A stretch of DNA of 64,000 nucleotides from Apoderus coryli. Taxonomy: Eukaryota; Arthropoda; Insecta; Coleoptera; Attelabidae. Below, in pieces: positions 58,001 to 61,428 of the stretch (positions are counted from its first letter, which is position 1; the number at the start of each line of letters is the position of its first letter). The translations under genes and the position numbers were made by a program. Below the pieces are notes generated by a model. The model was not told where the DNA came from and ran no database searches. It saw only the letters and a list, made by a program, of their open reading frames with translations. Where the stretch lies: NCBI GenBank assembly GCA_911728435.2, contig OU452200.1:27915715-27979714 (forward strand), written 5' to 3'.

Positions 58001-58444
58001 GGGCATATTGCCTGCTCACACTAGCCAAAGACATCTTGTTGTCATAAATGGTTTAGTTTTGAACAATTACGGATGATAAACGAGGGTTAAGTAGTTGCAC
58101 ATAAATAAACTAGGTATAGAGATTTATTATTAACAAAAAAATAAATAAATCAACTGAGTTTTGATACTTGGTTCTTCCAAAAGTAAAGGATAGTAAAGAT
58201 ATACGGTATTAATTAATATGTTTCTGTATGCCTTGATATTTCCAGGGTCCTTGCAATAACTAATTAAAACATCATTCCTGTTAGGGATTATTTTACTTAC
58301 CAATACCACATTTATCCAAGTGATTTGTTACTGGAAATTCTGGTTTACATAAACATGTACCAGACATATCATCACACCACGATCCTTCAAAACTGCATTC
58401 AGAACTAGCCCCACATTTGTCACCAAACTTTTTCGCCCCATTTC
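12825..58444 (-). CDS. EB-module single-pass membrane protein gene (5' end missing)
   Basis: Five exons read right to left: 58301-58444, 51499-51639, 29788-29905, 19940-20115, 12825-13033. Together they give 788 bp, about 262 codons, ending in TAA. Junction phases are 1, 1, 2 and 1, and every one matches its neighbour, which is strong evidence for one gene. The order is a cysteine-rich ectodomain of two EB-like modules, a Ser/Pro/Thr linker, one transmembrane helix, then a basic Ser/Asn/Pro-rich cytoplasmic tail of about 130 residues. A type I cell-surface protein is inferred. Its ligand or function is unknown to me. The signal-peptide exon and perhaps more EB modules must lie upstream, beyond what I could find. 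Introns make up about 98 percent of the span and are loaded with transposons. Confidence 0.8.
13040..14329. other. Intron sequence, no feature seen
   Basis: This is the start of the last intron of the EB-module gene. No gene or clear repeat was recognised apart from a short perfect hairpin TTTTTCTCACC/GGTGAGAAAAA near 13355-13384. Confidence 0.4.
14330..14560 (+). pseudogene. Mariner-type transposase fragment (second HTH)
   Basis: The frame near 14385-14470 reads FRITASSLKKKPAGRPVSVR then TAANIEKV. This is the linker and GRP-x-SVRT motif between the two helix-turn-helix units of IS630-Tc1-mariner transposases, followed by a stop. It lies just left of the long-TIR element at 14704 and is separate from it. 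No ends were found. Confidence 0.55.
15341..15349. repeat. Target duplication of the Penelope insertion, left copy
   Basis: ACTACCAGT occurs here and at 17587-17595, immediately outside the Penelope-like insertion. The surrounding host sequence continues correctly when the insertion is removed, judged by comparison with the other mariner arm. Confidence 0.8.
15393..15438 (-). ncRNA. Hammerhead-ribozyme-like motif, left Penelope copy
   Basis: This is the mirror of 17463-17508. On the minus strand it reads CTGAGGA, stem-loop GCTAAC-ATT-GTTAGC, GAAA, then CGCGCGTC with the expected cut after the C at 15399. It lies 3' of the retroelement's coding frame, where Penelope-like elements are known to carry hammerheads. 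Confidence 0.6.
15563..16750 (-). CDS. Penelope-like reverse transcriptase with GIY-YIG endonuclease
   Basis: The frame of 395 codons has no internal stop. Residues 50-70 (HEGTAMGSCLSPFLAEVF) and YVDD at 89-92 are the catalytic reverse transcriptase motifs. LPFLDTLVI follows at 130-138. A GIY-YIG nuclease begins at 291 (GIY) with YIG at 304-306 and the catalytic Arg in NVRFKEH near 315, and C-x2-C (CKDC) between them as in Penelope. Full-length family proteins are about 700-850 residues, so the N-terminal half is missing: the first Met lies at the junction with the inverted copy and is not a natural start. The protein is therefore an inactive remnant, although the ORF is intact. Confidence 0.85.
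   Translation of the reverse strand: MPIPKTLEYLQDYLTKNNVASELLDEYLSLTNLCMSQNIFQYNNEFYEQHEGTAMGSCLSPFLAEVFMNYFEASATTNFSYFPRVWIRYVDDVFAVFDTGVDTIENFVAKLNNCFSSIKFTYEIEKDCKLPFLDTLVIKNNEHKLEFDIYRKSTNTFRYITNDSNHCFQHKMASLNFLVHRLMKFPLNKNRFDTEKSIIKMVARVNGYDDNLVDKLIRKYKFKNVLHNATTFRESQDNPKFISIPYLPKFTRGFNKIFSDIGFRTVFQSGTRLGNLLGNPKDKVEMMEKSGIYEVSCKDCDKVYIGQTKRKLNVRFKEHIAHLRYGRLDKSSVAEHMFENSHRVDSSNLRLLKSVSNYKYLDAYESLEIVKNSSRALNKDKGPIPNSILYSLVCK
16756..17338 (+). pseudogene. Inverted partial copy of the Penelope GIY-YIG region
   Basis: From ARVNGYDDNL onward it repeats residues 203-395 of the minus-strand protein with one change. It carries the whole GIY-YIG domain but no reverse transcriptase. Any open frame upstream of 16756 only reads the opposite strand of the neighbouring copy. 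Confidence 0.85.
17463..17508 (+). ncRNA. Hammerhead-ribozyme-like motif, right Penelope copy
   Basis: Core CTGAGGA at 17468-17474 fits CUGANGA. Stem II is GCTAAC (17476-17481) with GTTAGC (17485-17490), loop ATT, and one extra T at 17475. GAAA is at 17491-17494. Stem III is A-C-(G) with (C)-G-U, 2-3 bp, as in the minimal hammerheads of Penelope-like elements. The cut would follow C17502. Stem I pairs GAGA (17503-17506) with TCTC (17464-17467). The extra T between A9 and stem II is not canonical and could weaken activity. Confidence 0.6.
17596..18240 (-). pseudogene. Mariner-type transposase, catalytic part, decayed
   Basis: Reading right to left with frameshifts: a HQVNFKVNVWVGVV stretch, GDSFLAFLQNILPDLLDD, then FQLDGAPAHFARNVR with the second catalytic Asp. 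RWIGR and WPPRSP follow, and after a shift TPLDYSVWG with the third Asp, ending near KNGGHIEQFF. About 43 residues separate the last two acidic residues if the frames are joined, longer than the 34 of classic mariner. The N-terminal part is lost. Confidence 0.75.
18395..19036. repeat. Right arm of the long-TIR mariner-type element
   Basis: It is the inverse of 14704-15349 with scattered substitutions and a few short indels, showing this element is older than the Penelope copy inside it. Confidence 0.8.
19150..19530. repeat. Fold-back element
   Basis: AAAAATGGCAGTTTTTATT near 19186 pairs with the region 19428-19492 (TTTTTCGTTATTTAAAAAAA and GCCATTTTT), with outer CTTCATCCTACC pairing GGGTGAAG. 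No coding sequence was seen between the arms. Ends are approximate. Confidence 0.6.
19940..20115 (-). CDS. Exon 4: first part of cytoplasmic tail
   Basis: The acceptor is TTATGTTCCAG and the donor is G|GTAGTT. The first base completes a Lys codon from the transmembrane exon, giving FSK-ARWRENRTIFNTPNPR, a basic juxtamembrane stretch typical of the inner side of a type I protein. MNVSLLRDNKHPERRGSK and GPSRQPSMASIRPHSPNSQ follow, Ser/Pro/Arg-rich with several possible phosphorylation sites. It is 176 bp, in phase with both neighbours. Confidence 0.8.
20475..21305 (+). mobile_element. Non-LTR retrotransposon, 5'-truncated and deleted
   Basis: The frame near 20482 opens in the middle of the reverse transcriptase: VYADDSQLRFSF with the catalytic ADD, then LTSLITWS, HHLKINPSKTKILK. 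A deletion follows and coding resumes near 20700 with RIQRVQKSCLRYIYGIRKYD, then many stops. The 3' UTR ends in a TTA repeat at 21285-21302. This is a CR1/Jockey-like pattern, dead on arrival and further eroded. Confidence 0.75.
21810..22160 (+). pseudogene. Crypton-type tyrosine recombinase, C-terminal fragment
   Basis: Pieces in shifting frames read FIVRVPHTKTETDRNFTI, then NGKYYWHCGMNKFRAMNKEI and DAGGDLTILKRHGGWQSTFV ending AEG. ADAGGDL-x2-LKRHGGW is the hallmark C-terminal region of Crypton-type tyrosine recombinases found in many insects. The catalytic H-x2-R motif upstream is mutated (DSFWRSS) and some residues after it are missing, and the Tyr after AEG is lost. It is inactive. Confidence 0.7.
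22170..23550. other. Intron sequence, nothing recognised
   Basis: No open frame or repeat structure was recognised in this part of intron 3 of the EB-module gene. Confidence 0.4.
23551..23842. mobile_element. Penelope-derived fold-back relic
   Basis: Two inverted arms of about 110 bp (23551-23660 and 23731-23842) flank a loop of about 70 bp. The inner edge of each arm carries a hammerhead-like sequence: complete on the minus strand at 23629-23670, and only the 3' half on the plus strand (TTGCCGAAACGTTGTTG). This is the layout of the Penelope copy at 15350-17586 with the coding part gone. Confidence 0.6.
23629..23670 (-). ncRNA. Degraded hammerhead-like motif
   Basis: The minus strand reads CTGAAGA, one extra A, stem GGCAAT-TATGC-ATTGCC, GAAA, then GGTTGTTG. 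The core and stem II are intact. Stem III and the cleavage triplet are not clear. Confidence 0.45.
25024..25400. repeat. Fold-back element with 155-bp arms
   Basis: The arm 25024-25180 (including ATTATCTGCAAATTTGGATG) is repeated inverted at 25248-25400 with about 10 percent change. A 67-bp spacer separates them. There is no coding content. Confidence 0.8.
25401..27729. other. Intron sequence, little recognised
   Basis: A segment near 25720-25790 (GGAGAGGAGTTGAGTGTATT and CGACGTCTACTC) is shared with 30548, 39024 and 44173 and may be a Penelope-type end. Otherwise nothing was seen. Confidence 0.35.
27730..28618 (+). mobile_element. Short mariner-type element with long TIRs
   Basis: The 889-bp element begins TACAGGGTGACATAG and ends with the inverse, flanked by TA on both sides. 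The inverted arms are about 290 bp. The centre keeps only a transposase C-terminus (28017-28078). It is an internally deleted, non-autonomous derivative of the same superfamily as 14704-19036. Confidence 0.75.
28017..28078 (+). pseudogene. Mariner-type transposase C-terminus
   Basis: It reads RRRMEKCIEVQGQQFEHLL and ends in a stop shortly after. C-I-E-x-x-G-x-x-FEHLL is the typical C-terminal signature of this mariner group, also seen as CIEADGFYFEHLF in the 41.5-kb copy. Confidence 0.65.
29041..29075 (-). ncRNA. Degraded hammerhead-like motif
   Basis: The minus strand reads TTGATGA, TATTTGAGAGGTGAC, GAAAC, GTCAG. The first core base is changed and stem II is poor. It resembles known Penelope terminal sequences more than a working ribozyme. 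Confidence 0.3.
29342..29575 (+). pseudogene. Mariner-type transposase N-terminal fragment
   Basis: The start MKNCHFSIVEQRDMIPLYYA then NNRTLEDELMHIL fits the first helix-turn-helix of IS630-Tc1-mariner transposases (FS-x-x-EQRDMI-x-LYY-x-N-RTL). The remaining residues to the stop are not transposase-like, so an internal deletion joined unrelated sequence. Confidence 0.55.
29788..29905 (-). CDS. Exon 3: linker and transmembrane helix
   Basis: The acceptor is TATGGTTCTAG and the donor is AA|GTAAGT. Two bases complete a Thr codon left by the second EB exon. It reads IQSSPVTPGTYVDPA, then the hydrophobic segment MIGILVAMFLMFITICVVL of about 20 residues, followed by RLFSK. This is a clear transmembrane helix with a positive inner flank. 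The 118-bp exon fits both neighbours in phase. Confidence 0.85.
30089..30124 (-). ncRNA. Hammerhead-like motif
   Basis: The minus strand reads CTGACGA, one extra T, imperfect stem GAATGT-TA-ACACTC, GAAA, CATGTCGAG. The core bases are intact and the GTC triplet is present. No matching inverted copy was found nearby. Confidence 0.45.
31476..31717. mobile_element. MITE-like element with 25-bp inverted ends
   Basis: ATGTATGTGGCGGCATCTAG at 31476 pairs with CTAGATGTCGCCACATACAT at 31717 with one mismatch. The 242-bp unit has no coding sequence. Partial copies lie at 12190 and 57935. A GGCGACATCTAG tip also occurs near 4428 inside the P-like element. Confidence 0.65.
31960..32950 (-). mobile_element. 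Non-LTR retrotransposon, 5'-truncated
   Basis: Right to left: EWISSYLDQRSQIVEIGG and RSKEGPPDRGVV up to about 32825, then a deletion of roughly 13 bp that removes the PQGS block. The frame 32814-32281 continues with LSPTLFNIFINDLP and the catalytic YADDTNVLV, then KFLGILAD and LVYGILYWGG. Further fragments down to about 31990 include TYFKELGIVTFPCFYIYAL and LPFSRLAIGQKNPIY in broken frames. The pattern fits Jockey/CR1-like elements. There is no endonuclease domain in this copy. Confidence 0.8.
32915..33150. repeat. Dispersed repeat shared with 37075-37270
   Basis: The segments share TTTTGGTTAA, TTTTTCTATGT, TTATTGGATACCTGT-TTC and TTTTCAAAATCGAGTA in the same order and orientation. The two are diverged copies of about 200 bp of an unrecognised repeat. 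Confidence 0.6.
33151..33879. other. Intron sequence, nothing recognised
   Basis: No feature was identified between the dispersed repeat and the fold-back element at 33880. Confidence 0.35.
33880..34480. mobile_element. Penelope-derived fold-back relic with hammerhead
   Basis: Arms 33880-34015 and about 34345-34480 are inverted copies (shared tip AATTTCGTGGCATAGCGGAC). The left arm's inner edge joins a near-canonical hammerhead on the minus strand. The right arm's inner edge joins unrelated sequence, as expected if the second copy was truncated. About 330 bp without coding content separates them. The layout repeats that of 15350-17586 and 23551-23842. Confidence 0.6.
34008..34050 (-). ncRNA. 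Near-canonical hammerhead ribozyme candidate
   Basis: Reading the minus strand: core CTGACGA (34047-34041), stem II GCTC with GAGC closing a 7-base loop ATAATAA, GAAA (34025-34022), stem III ACG with CGT closing the loop AATT, and cleavage triplet GTC ending at 34012. Stem I pairs downstream A-x-TATC with upstream GAT-x-T (one mismatch, one G-T). Unlike the other copies it has no extra base between A9 and stem II, so all conserved core positions are present. Confidence 0.7.
34873..36175 (-). mobile_element. Non-LTR retrotransposon, 5'-truncated, ORF largely intact
   Basis: The element begins abruptly near 36175 within the reverse transcriptase and ends in an ATT-repeat tail at 34873-34892 on the minus strand. 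The coding frame is open to 35214 and is followed by about 320 bp of 3' UTR. The intact frame suggests fairly recent insertion. Confidence 0.8.
35214..36171 (-). CDS. Non-LTR reverse transcriptase, C-terminal half
   Basis: Open from about 36171 (LIKNYLCDRRQIVKRQ) with no natural start. YGVPQGTVLGPILFLIY and FADDTVLLVEAD are reverse transcriptase motifs with the catalytic ADD. VKYLGNMID and LVQSLLVYGIIAWGG are the thumb and following region, and LETVQKRILKLIF and the C-terminal tail complete it. Family proteins also have an N-terminal endonuclease and the first half of the polymerase, both missing here. Clade is Jockey/CR1-like by motif, not proven. Confidence 0.85.
36296..36333 (+). ncRNA. 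Degraded hammerhead-like motif
   Basis: It reads CTGATTA, one extra T, stem ATCAGC-TCGAG-GCTGAT, GAAAC, ATACCC. Stem II is perfect over 6 bp. One core G is replaced by T and the cleavage triplet is unclear. A similar hairpin followed by CCGAAAC lies just upstream (36218-36270). Confidence 0.35.
36885..37330. repeat. Two direct copies of a mariner-type end
   Basis: TACAGGGTGTTCCAAAAAGG followed by TTGTGCCAAA occurs at about 36887 and again at 37302, both in plus orientation. Each is preceded by similar sequence (GTGTGACTAATAT). They may be two left ends, so a partial tandem duplication. No right ends were found. Confidence 0.55.
37940..38085 (+). pseudogene. Crypton-type tyrosine recombinase, N-terminal fragment
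   Basis: It reads YSMSDSFQN, a stop, then KAVGYQAIKSVYTREQIESF and LKEANDEIY before a stop. Y-T-R-E-x-I-E-x-FL-x-EA-x-D is the start of the core-binding domain in Crypton recombinases. It may be the same family as the C-terminal fragment at 21.8-22.2 kb, but it is a separate relic. Confidence 0.5.
38086..39071. other. Intron sequence, nothing recognised
   Basis: No coding or repeat structure was identified in this part of the largest intron. Confidence 0.35.
39072..39108 (-). ncRNA. Hammerhead-like motif
   Basis: The minus strand reads CTGATGA, two extra T, stem AGATT-TTTC-AATCT, C, GAAA, CATGTATTG. The core is canonical but stem II is offset, and GTC is replaced by GTA. Confidence 0.4.
39724..39759 (-). 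ncRNA. Degraded hammerhead-like motif
   Basis: The minus strand reads CTAATGA, TGAAAGCATAAATATATC, GAAAC, ATGTTC. One core base differs and stem II is weak. It shares its 3' part CGAAACATGT with the motifs at 30089 and 39072. Confidence 0.3.
39760..40639. other. Intron sequence, nothing recognised
   Basis: No coding or repeat structure was identified. Confidence 0.35.
40642..42506 (-). mobile_element. Mariner-type element with 720-bp inverted arms
   Basis: The ends are TACAGGGTGAG and its inverse, flanked by TA at 40640-40641 and 42507-42508. Arms 40642-41362 and about 41786-42506 are inverted copies with a few percent change. The centre holds a transposase C-terminal half whose start lies inside the right arm. 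Each arm also contains inner TACAGGGTG tips near 40751, 40947 and 41253 with mirror copies, so smaller elements of the same type seem to be nested in it. Confidence 0.8.
41487..41825 (-). pseudogene. Mariner-type transposase, C-terminal half
   Basis: It is open for about 110 codons. It contains YFNRNVRQHLDTIYGNRW, IGRGGP, SPDYNPVDYYIWG with the third catalytic Asp, and a C-terminal CIEADGFYFEHLF. The second catalytic Asp (DGAP-x-HF) should lie a few residues before the first Met but has been lost at the arm boundary. It is the same family as the 17.6-18.2 kb relic. Confidence 0.75.
42507..44800. other. Intron sequence, little recognised
   Basis: A short segment near 44173-44220 (GAGGAGCGGGATATATTGCA and GACGTCTGCTCCACA) is shared with 25.7 and 39.0 kb. 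Open frames near 44360-44690 have no recognisable domain and lie just ahead of the THAP start, so they may be 5' leader. Confidence 0.35.
44801..44865 (+). CDS. THAP-domain gene, first exon
   Basis: From ATG the exon reads MVRQCQLCKILDIRNPDKSV then H, ending at an AG|GTAAGC donor. C-x2-C directly after the start is the first half of a THAP zinc finger, a DNA-binding domain. It has the same 65-bp length and splice position as the first exon of the P-like element at 5037-5101. It is in intron 2 of the EB-module gene, on the opposite strand. Confidence 0.65.
45229..45423 (+). CDS. THAP-domain gene, second exon
   Basis: After an ATTTGTAG acceptor it reads FPNDVRRKTWFSVLGWNDGK then RLPEFSYICSNHFAPNDI, which gives the FP box, the Trp and the C-x2-HF half of the THAP finger, and ends HNFLFVT with G|GTAAGT. 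Joined directly to exon 1 the frame is off by one base (one G too many after the acceptor; the P-like copy has a single G), which would give an early TGA. So this is either a pseudogene, a sequence error, or spliced in an unusual way. Confidence 0.6.
46398..46438 (+). CDS. Possible last exon of the THAP-domain gene
   Basis: A strong polypyrimidine tract and CAG precede it. In the phase left by exon 2 it reads LTQQLVQCLQKK then TGA. The phase fits but the exon is short, so chance is possible. It would give a small protein of about 100 residues consisting of little more than the THAP finger. Confidence 0.3.
47031..47070 (+). ncRNA. Degraded hammerhead-like motif
   Basis: It reads CTGAAGA, one extra A, stem GCTGA-CATGC-TCAGC, then GCAAC where GAAAC is expected. 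The core is broken. It looks like a Penelope terminal relic. Confidence 0.35.
47540..47730. repeat. Degenerate GTAACT-rich array
   Basis: About a dozen copies of AGTAAC(T) or its inverse GTTACT are packed into 190 bp with irregular spacing, for example AAAGTAACTTGTAC, GAGTTACTAGTTACG, AAAGTAACGTCTACTT. Such arrays are known near the ends of some DNA transposons as transposase-binding repeats. No coding part lies next to it. Confidence 0.6.
47958..48097. repeat. Fold-back element with a 26-bp perfect inner stem
   Basis: Arms 47999-48024 and 48045-48070 (AAGAATTCTAACCAATCAGA and on) are exact inverses, with further pairing GGCAT/ATGCC in the loop. The outer arms GACACATAA and TTATGTGTC pair too. 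It is about 140 bp in total. Another imperfect inverted repeat (about 48150-48245 with 48320-48410) lies next to it. Confidence 0.75.
48415..49570. other. Intron sequence, nothing recognised
   Basis: No coding or repeat structure was identified. Confidence 0.35.
49576..49612 (+). ncRNA. Degraded hammerhead-like motif
   Basis: It reads TTGAAAA, stem AGACAAG-CGAAGT-CTTGTC, GAAAC, GTTGAA. Stem II and GAAAC are good. The first core C and G8 are changed. Confidence 0.35.
49613..51108. other. Intron sequence, nothing recognised
   Basis: No feature was identified in this stretch on the 3' side of EB exon 2. Confidence 0.35.
51109..51336 (-). other. Short Cys-rich open frame, unassigned
   Basis: The frame contains CMETKGHCVKKCHLNCCPKI, five Cys in 20 residues, after a possible CTGTTAACAG acceptor. 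It sits just 3' of the second EB exon on the same strand. It could be an alternative exon, but no phase-compatible junction with a donor was found and it ends in low-complexity sequence. I do not assign a function. Confidence 0.2.
51499..51639 (-). CDS. Exon 2: second EB-like module
   Basis: The acceptor is TTTGCATTTCCAG and the donor is A|GTAAGA. It begins in phase with the previous exon (Ala codon G|CT), giving AKVNESCFFNEQCETVYY, then MTECRDGACACRFQKLA and IECI. The spacing C-x5-C-x8-C-x4-C-x-C and a late Cys fit an EB module, a small disulphide-rich extracellular fold. 141 bp, 47 codons. Confidence 0.85.
51812..52620 (+). mobile_element. Mariner-type element relic, second TIR family
   Basis: The segment from 51812 (TGATTCAAATTCGAGGTCCA) matches the left end at 28818 for about 110 bp. 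At 52457-52555 a transposase fragment reads TFDQYLLFTDEAKFHNNGRV then SRHKYH and a stop, with the first catalytic Asp in FTDEA. No right end was found. Confidence 0.6.
53183..53488 (-). pseudogene. hAT transposase C-terminal dimerisation region
   Basis: The frame has 101 codons. YLCEKTFSKMKY and RSKLTDEHL are the conserved C-terminal signature of hAT transposases. It is cut off from the rest by frameshifts and stops. Confidence 0.7.
54344..54556 (-). pseudogene. hAT transposase N-terminal region
   Basis: Contains AFVWFLKMGKRGKPFTDEEM followed by IKECL, the conserved block after the BED zinc finger in GTF2IRD2-type hAT transposases. The upstream part near 54560-54760 is eroded. Confidence 0.65.
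54780..55403. other. AT-rich intron sequence, nothing recognised
   Basis: A short copy of the ACTAGATGTC tip occurs near 54890. Otherwise no feature was identified. Confidence 0.35.
55404..56681. mobile_element. Mariner-ended element with nested non-LTR fragment
   Basis: The ends TACAGAGTTTTATTTAAGTA and the inverse ACTTAAATAACACCCTGTA are flanked by TA on each side (55402-55403, 56682-56683). The inverted similarity continues inward through GTGGCCAAACTTCAG and AGTAATTGTAAG. The left part contains a second inner inverted repeat (55530-55575 with 55720-55765). A reverse-oriented non-LTR fragment occupies about 55880-56540. No transposase was seen. Confidence 0.65.
55880..56540 (-). pseudogene. 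Non-LTR retrotransposon C-terminal fragment
   Basis: Right to left: NLKLRQRIIICYIWSLLLYG then AEVWTLKATTINRLEAFEIW and LHRRMLQIPW. In other frames RKLAYLGHI-like, then RRPQGRRKKTNLLVKEHPGM follow. The block LLYGAEVWTL - LEAFE-x-WL-RR-x-L-x-IPW is the typical region after the reverse transcriptase in a widespread group of insect non-LTR elements. The frame is broken several times. Confidence 0.7.
56684..57934. other. Intron sequence, nothing recognised
   Basis: No coding or repeat structure was identified. Confidence 0.35.
57935..58030. repeat. Dispersed repeat copy (shared with 12.2 and 31.6 kb)
   Basis: TAAATAAAGCCTCCCGCCAG, GGAATTCG, TTTGTGAACTTTGTTTCA and CCTGCTCACACTAG match the 3' part of the MITE-like unit at 31476-31717. 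Confidence 0.65.
58301..58444 (-). CDS. Exon 1 found: first EB-like module
   Basis: The acceptor is TTTTTTTTTTAG and the donor is G|GTAAGT. Two bases complete a codon from an unseen upstream exon. It reads NGAKKFGDKCGASSECSFEG, then SWCDDMSGTCLCKPEFP and LDKCGI. Six Cys with spacing C-x5-C-x6-C-x6-C-x-C-x-(11)-C fit an EB module. 144 bp. The phase-1 end joins exactly to 51639. An N-terminal exon with signal peptide must precede it. Confidence 0.85.
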
Positions 58445-58786
58445 CTAAAAAAAAAACATTTTGTTGTCAATAGTCATCCAAAATTTCTATAACATAATAT
58501 GCAAATTCATAATCACTACAAAAAAGTAACATATAATGTTTAAATGGCCCTTATGTTTGTATGAAAAAACAAAGTATTCATAGTCTTTTTCAGTTTTCAT
58601 TGTGGAAAAGATCAGGTCAAAAATGTAATATGGAGATTTTGATACGATGAAGTCCAAAGCGCGTTAGGCTAATTAGTTGATTTTCTATAGTAAAAAGTTT
58701 TGTAGACAAATGGATATGAAAATTATACTGTTTTCCATCATGATTATCACGCCTTTTATGCAGGTACAAAAATCAAAAATTAAGTA
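58445..58786. other. Intron sequence, nothing recognised
   Basis: No upstream exon of the EB-module gene was recognised here. Confidence 0.35.
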
Positions 58787-58802
58787 TAGGGGAAAGTACT
58801 TT

Positions 58803-59030
58803 GAGATGGCATACTTTTTAAAAATAATTCATAAAAATTAAATCCTTGCTAGATAAGGAAAAACAAAAATATGTGTGAAAATTTGTTTTATTTTCGACAA
58901 AATATGTTCGCAACAACTAATTCTAAAAACATGTCAATAGAAAAAATGAAATAAAATGTAAACTCTTACAAAAACCATCTCACCCTCCAATATGCATGAG
59001 ATGGCATACCTCCTACAGGAGAGATGGCAT
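58803..59030. repeat. Subterminal GAGATGGCATA boxes, left side
   Basis: Boxes begin at about 58803, 58998 and 59020, all in plus orientation. Together with the right side there are about eight boxes in the element. Confidence 0.75.
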
Positions 59031-59050
59031 ACACCGAAAATTATTGTGTT

Positions 59051-60938
59051 TTAGTTACAAATATCGCAAATTATATTTTTTGCAGTTCTGGGTAGGCCTA
59101 TACAGTCTGCGTGGCACCATTTTTGACATAGTTGGCAACGTAGCCACCACTATTTGCTTCGTGACATACTGTATGGTCCAAGGCAATAGATGCAGGCCGG
59201 ATCTTCTTCCTCTTCGGATCCAGAAAACTCTGGTTCTTTTTCACTATCAGAGGACGTTGGTACGCAGATTTTTCTCTTGGCCGAGCGATTAGCAGATTTT
59301 CTTAAAACTGTAGCTTTCTTATTAGCCACTTCGAACTTTAGTTCATCAATATCCGGCGTAGCATTTAGAACTCCGAATTTTTCTTTTTTACGATTTGACC
59401 TCGTTGTAGCAGTTGCCTTTGGCAATGGAGAAATTTCTGATATGCTTAGGTCCTGTGTCCGATCTATAGACGACGAAATTCCAGGTTGTTCATCTTTGAA
59501 TGACGAAGATTTTGGTTGTTCATCTTTGGACGATGAAGGATCAAGTGGTTCTTGGATGGTTATTAAAAGTCCATTTGGCTCTTTAACTTATGTGTCTTTG
59601 GATGATGATGTCCTGTCTGTTCATCTTTGGAGGATGAAGGACCAGGTTGTTCTTGAACGGTTGTGGCGTCTGTGACTGATTGTACCATAACATCAGCACC
59701 AACTTCTGATACCAGTGGTAATTTTTGTTCAGTTACATCCGCAGGTGCGAACATCCAATCAGGAAAAATATTCTCATTTAGTGGGAATATTCCTGCAGCC
59801 GCGAATCCACTTTGCCCATTTTTAACTGTAGCAGCTCGAAGAAACGCCTCTTTAAATATACCCGAAACTTGCTGGTGAGCTACCGTTCGATCAGGGTGGC
59901 TCTTCAGCCACACATTCAATTCTTGATTCTAGAATGTATTTAAAGGCCCAAAAAAACTAACGTCTAGCGGCTGGAGTCTGTGGGTACAATGTGGCCGAAA
60001 ACAGAAAATTATAATGCCATTCTGCTTTGCAAATGTTAAAACATCGAGGCTCTTGTGACTGGAATGCCCATCTAAAAGCAATAAGGCTTTATTTTGAGGT
60101 GTATAACTTTGCTGTGTTTAACAAAATGTTGTAACCATTTAAGAAACACCTCTCCATTTATCCATCCCTTTTCTTGTGCAAATCCTACGGAACCAAATGG
60201 AGCTTGGTCCATTAAATCTAATTTCATATGTTTTCTTGGAAATATAAAAGCTGGCGGAACATATGTTCCCAGAGCGTTTACACAGCAAACTGATGTGAAG
60301 TGATGGCCTCTCTCAGCACTCGTTAAAACACCAACCTGCTTTCGACCTCTAGTTGCAAAAATCTTGGCATGCTGTGATGGTACTGTGCTAAACCCGGATT
60401 CGTCAACATTCCAAATTTGCTGTGGCTCAAATTTATATTCTTCTAGTATCTCGGTTAAGCAACGAAAAAATATTTGAACTTGTGGCCTATTAAAACCGCG
60501 GGCCCTTGCAGCTGAAGTAGCTTCCGGTATGCGAAGAGATATTGTAGGGTTCCGCATTCTAAATAATTTTAACCAACCTCTACCAGCCATTTCTTTTTCG
60601 TTGCAAAATATATGAGGAATTTTTTTCTTAACGGCTATTTGATATGCTATCTTTCTAACATCAACTGATGTCATTCCAAAGAATCGGATTTCCAAATCTT
60701 GTAGATGTTTGACTAATTCTTTCTCCAAATTCGCATCAAACGTAGTCTTGTGTCCACCTAAATATCCTTTAGAACTATTGCCTATATGAGCACGTCTCCG
60801 CAATGTAGTAAATGGAACATTATAGGTTTTGGACGCCAACAACCAACCCATTTTACCGCTCCGAACAGCATCGATAGCCTCCTTCATTTGATTCTCATCC
60901 CATGACTGCCGAGAAGATTTTCTAATATATGGAGCCAT
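59051..60938 (-). pseudogene. pogo-type transposase with PHD-like C-terminus
   Basis: The first frame, 60938-60072 (288 codons), begins MAPYIRKSSRQSWDENQMKE. It has a psq-type HTH (AIDAVRSGKMGWLLASKTYN-VPFTTLRRR), a CENP-B-like HTH around residues 80-145, and the DDE_1 start WNVDESGFS with the first catalytic Asp. A frameshift near 60100 leads to LLLLDGHSSHKSLDV (second Asp) and HRLQPLDVSFFGPL (third Asp). A TAG at about 59929, a Ser/Asp/Glu linker with repeated SSSKDEQ, another shift near 59565, then a C-terminal PHD-like C-rich region (CIYC, a TAG, RCQLCQKWCHADCIGL, CDIC) end at TAA 59051. All catalytic residues are present but the frame is dead. Confidence 0.85.
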
Positions 60939-61020
60939 TTCTGAAACGAAATTAATAATTTATAAAAATGGTACGAGTAGATACATACAACCAGACTGAG
61001 TTAAAAGTCGTGGTGTTGTG

Positions 61021-61428
61021 TGAGATGGCATATATGCCATCTTAGATAACCAGTACCTATGCCATCTCACGCACACACACGTGCAAACAAAAAATAATCT
61101 TAAAAAATCTAAAACTGTAAACAATCAGTAAACCAGCAACAGTGGTTTCAACATTATACTTAAAAGGTAGAAAATATGTCAAAACTTACCTTATGCTGGC
61201 TAAGAGCGTCCAAAAATAAACACAAAAAGCTTTGTCAAACAAAAGTTTCAGACGTTGATTTGTAAACAATGTTACGCAACATCTCGACAACGAATAGAAA
61301 CGAACTAAAAATGGTATCGTTACAAACGCCAACGCATTACCCACCCCTCTCAACGTCGGTGGTGCCATATCTGCCTTGATTTTCGCAGATATAGGCGCTA
61401 TGCCATCTCACTGACTATGCCGTCTCAG
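61021..61428. repeat. Subterminal GAGATGGCATA boxes, right side
   Basis: One plus box at about 61022 and four inverse boxes (TATGCCATCTC or near) at about 61034, 61060, 61399 and 61416. The first two form a palindrome. Confidence 0.75.

Noticed and set aside
59190..59675. 161-codon plus-strand frame rich in Ser and Asp
   Set aside because: It is antisense to the Ser/Glu-rich linker of the pogo transposase, which explains its composition.
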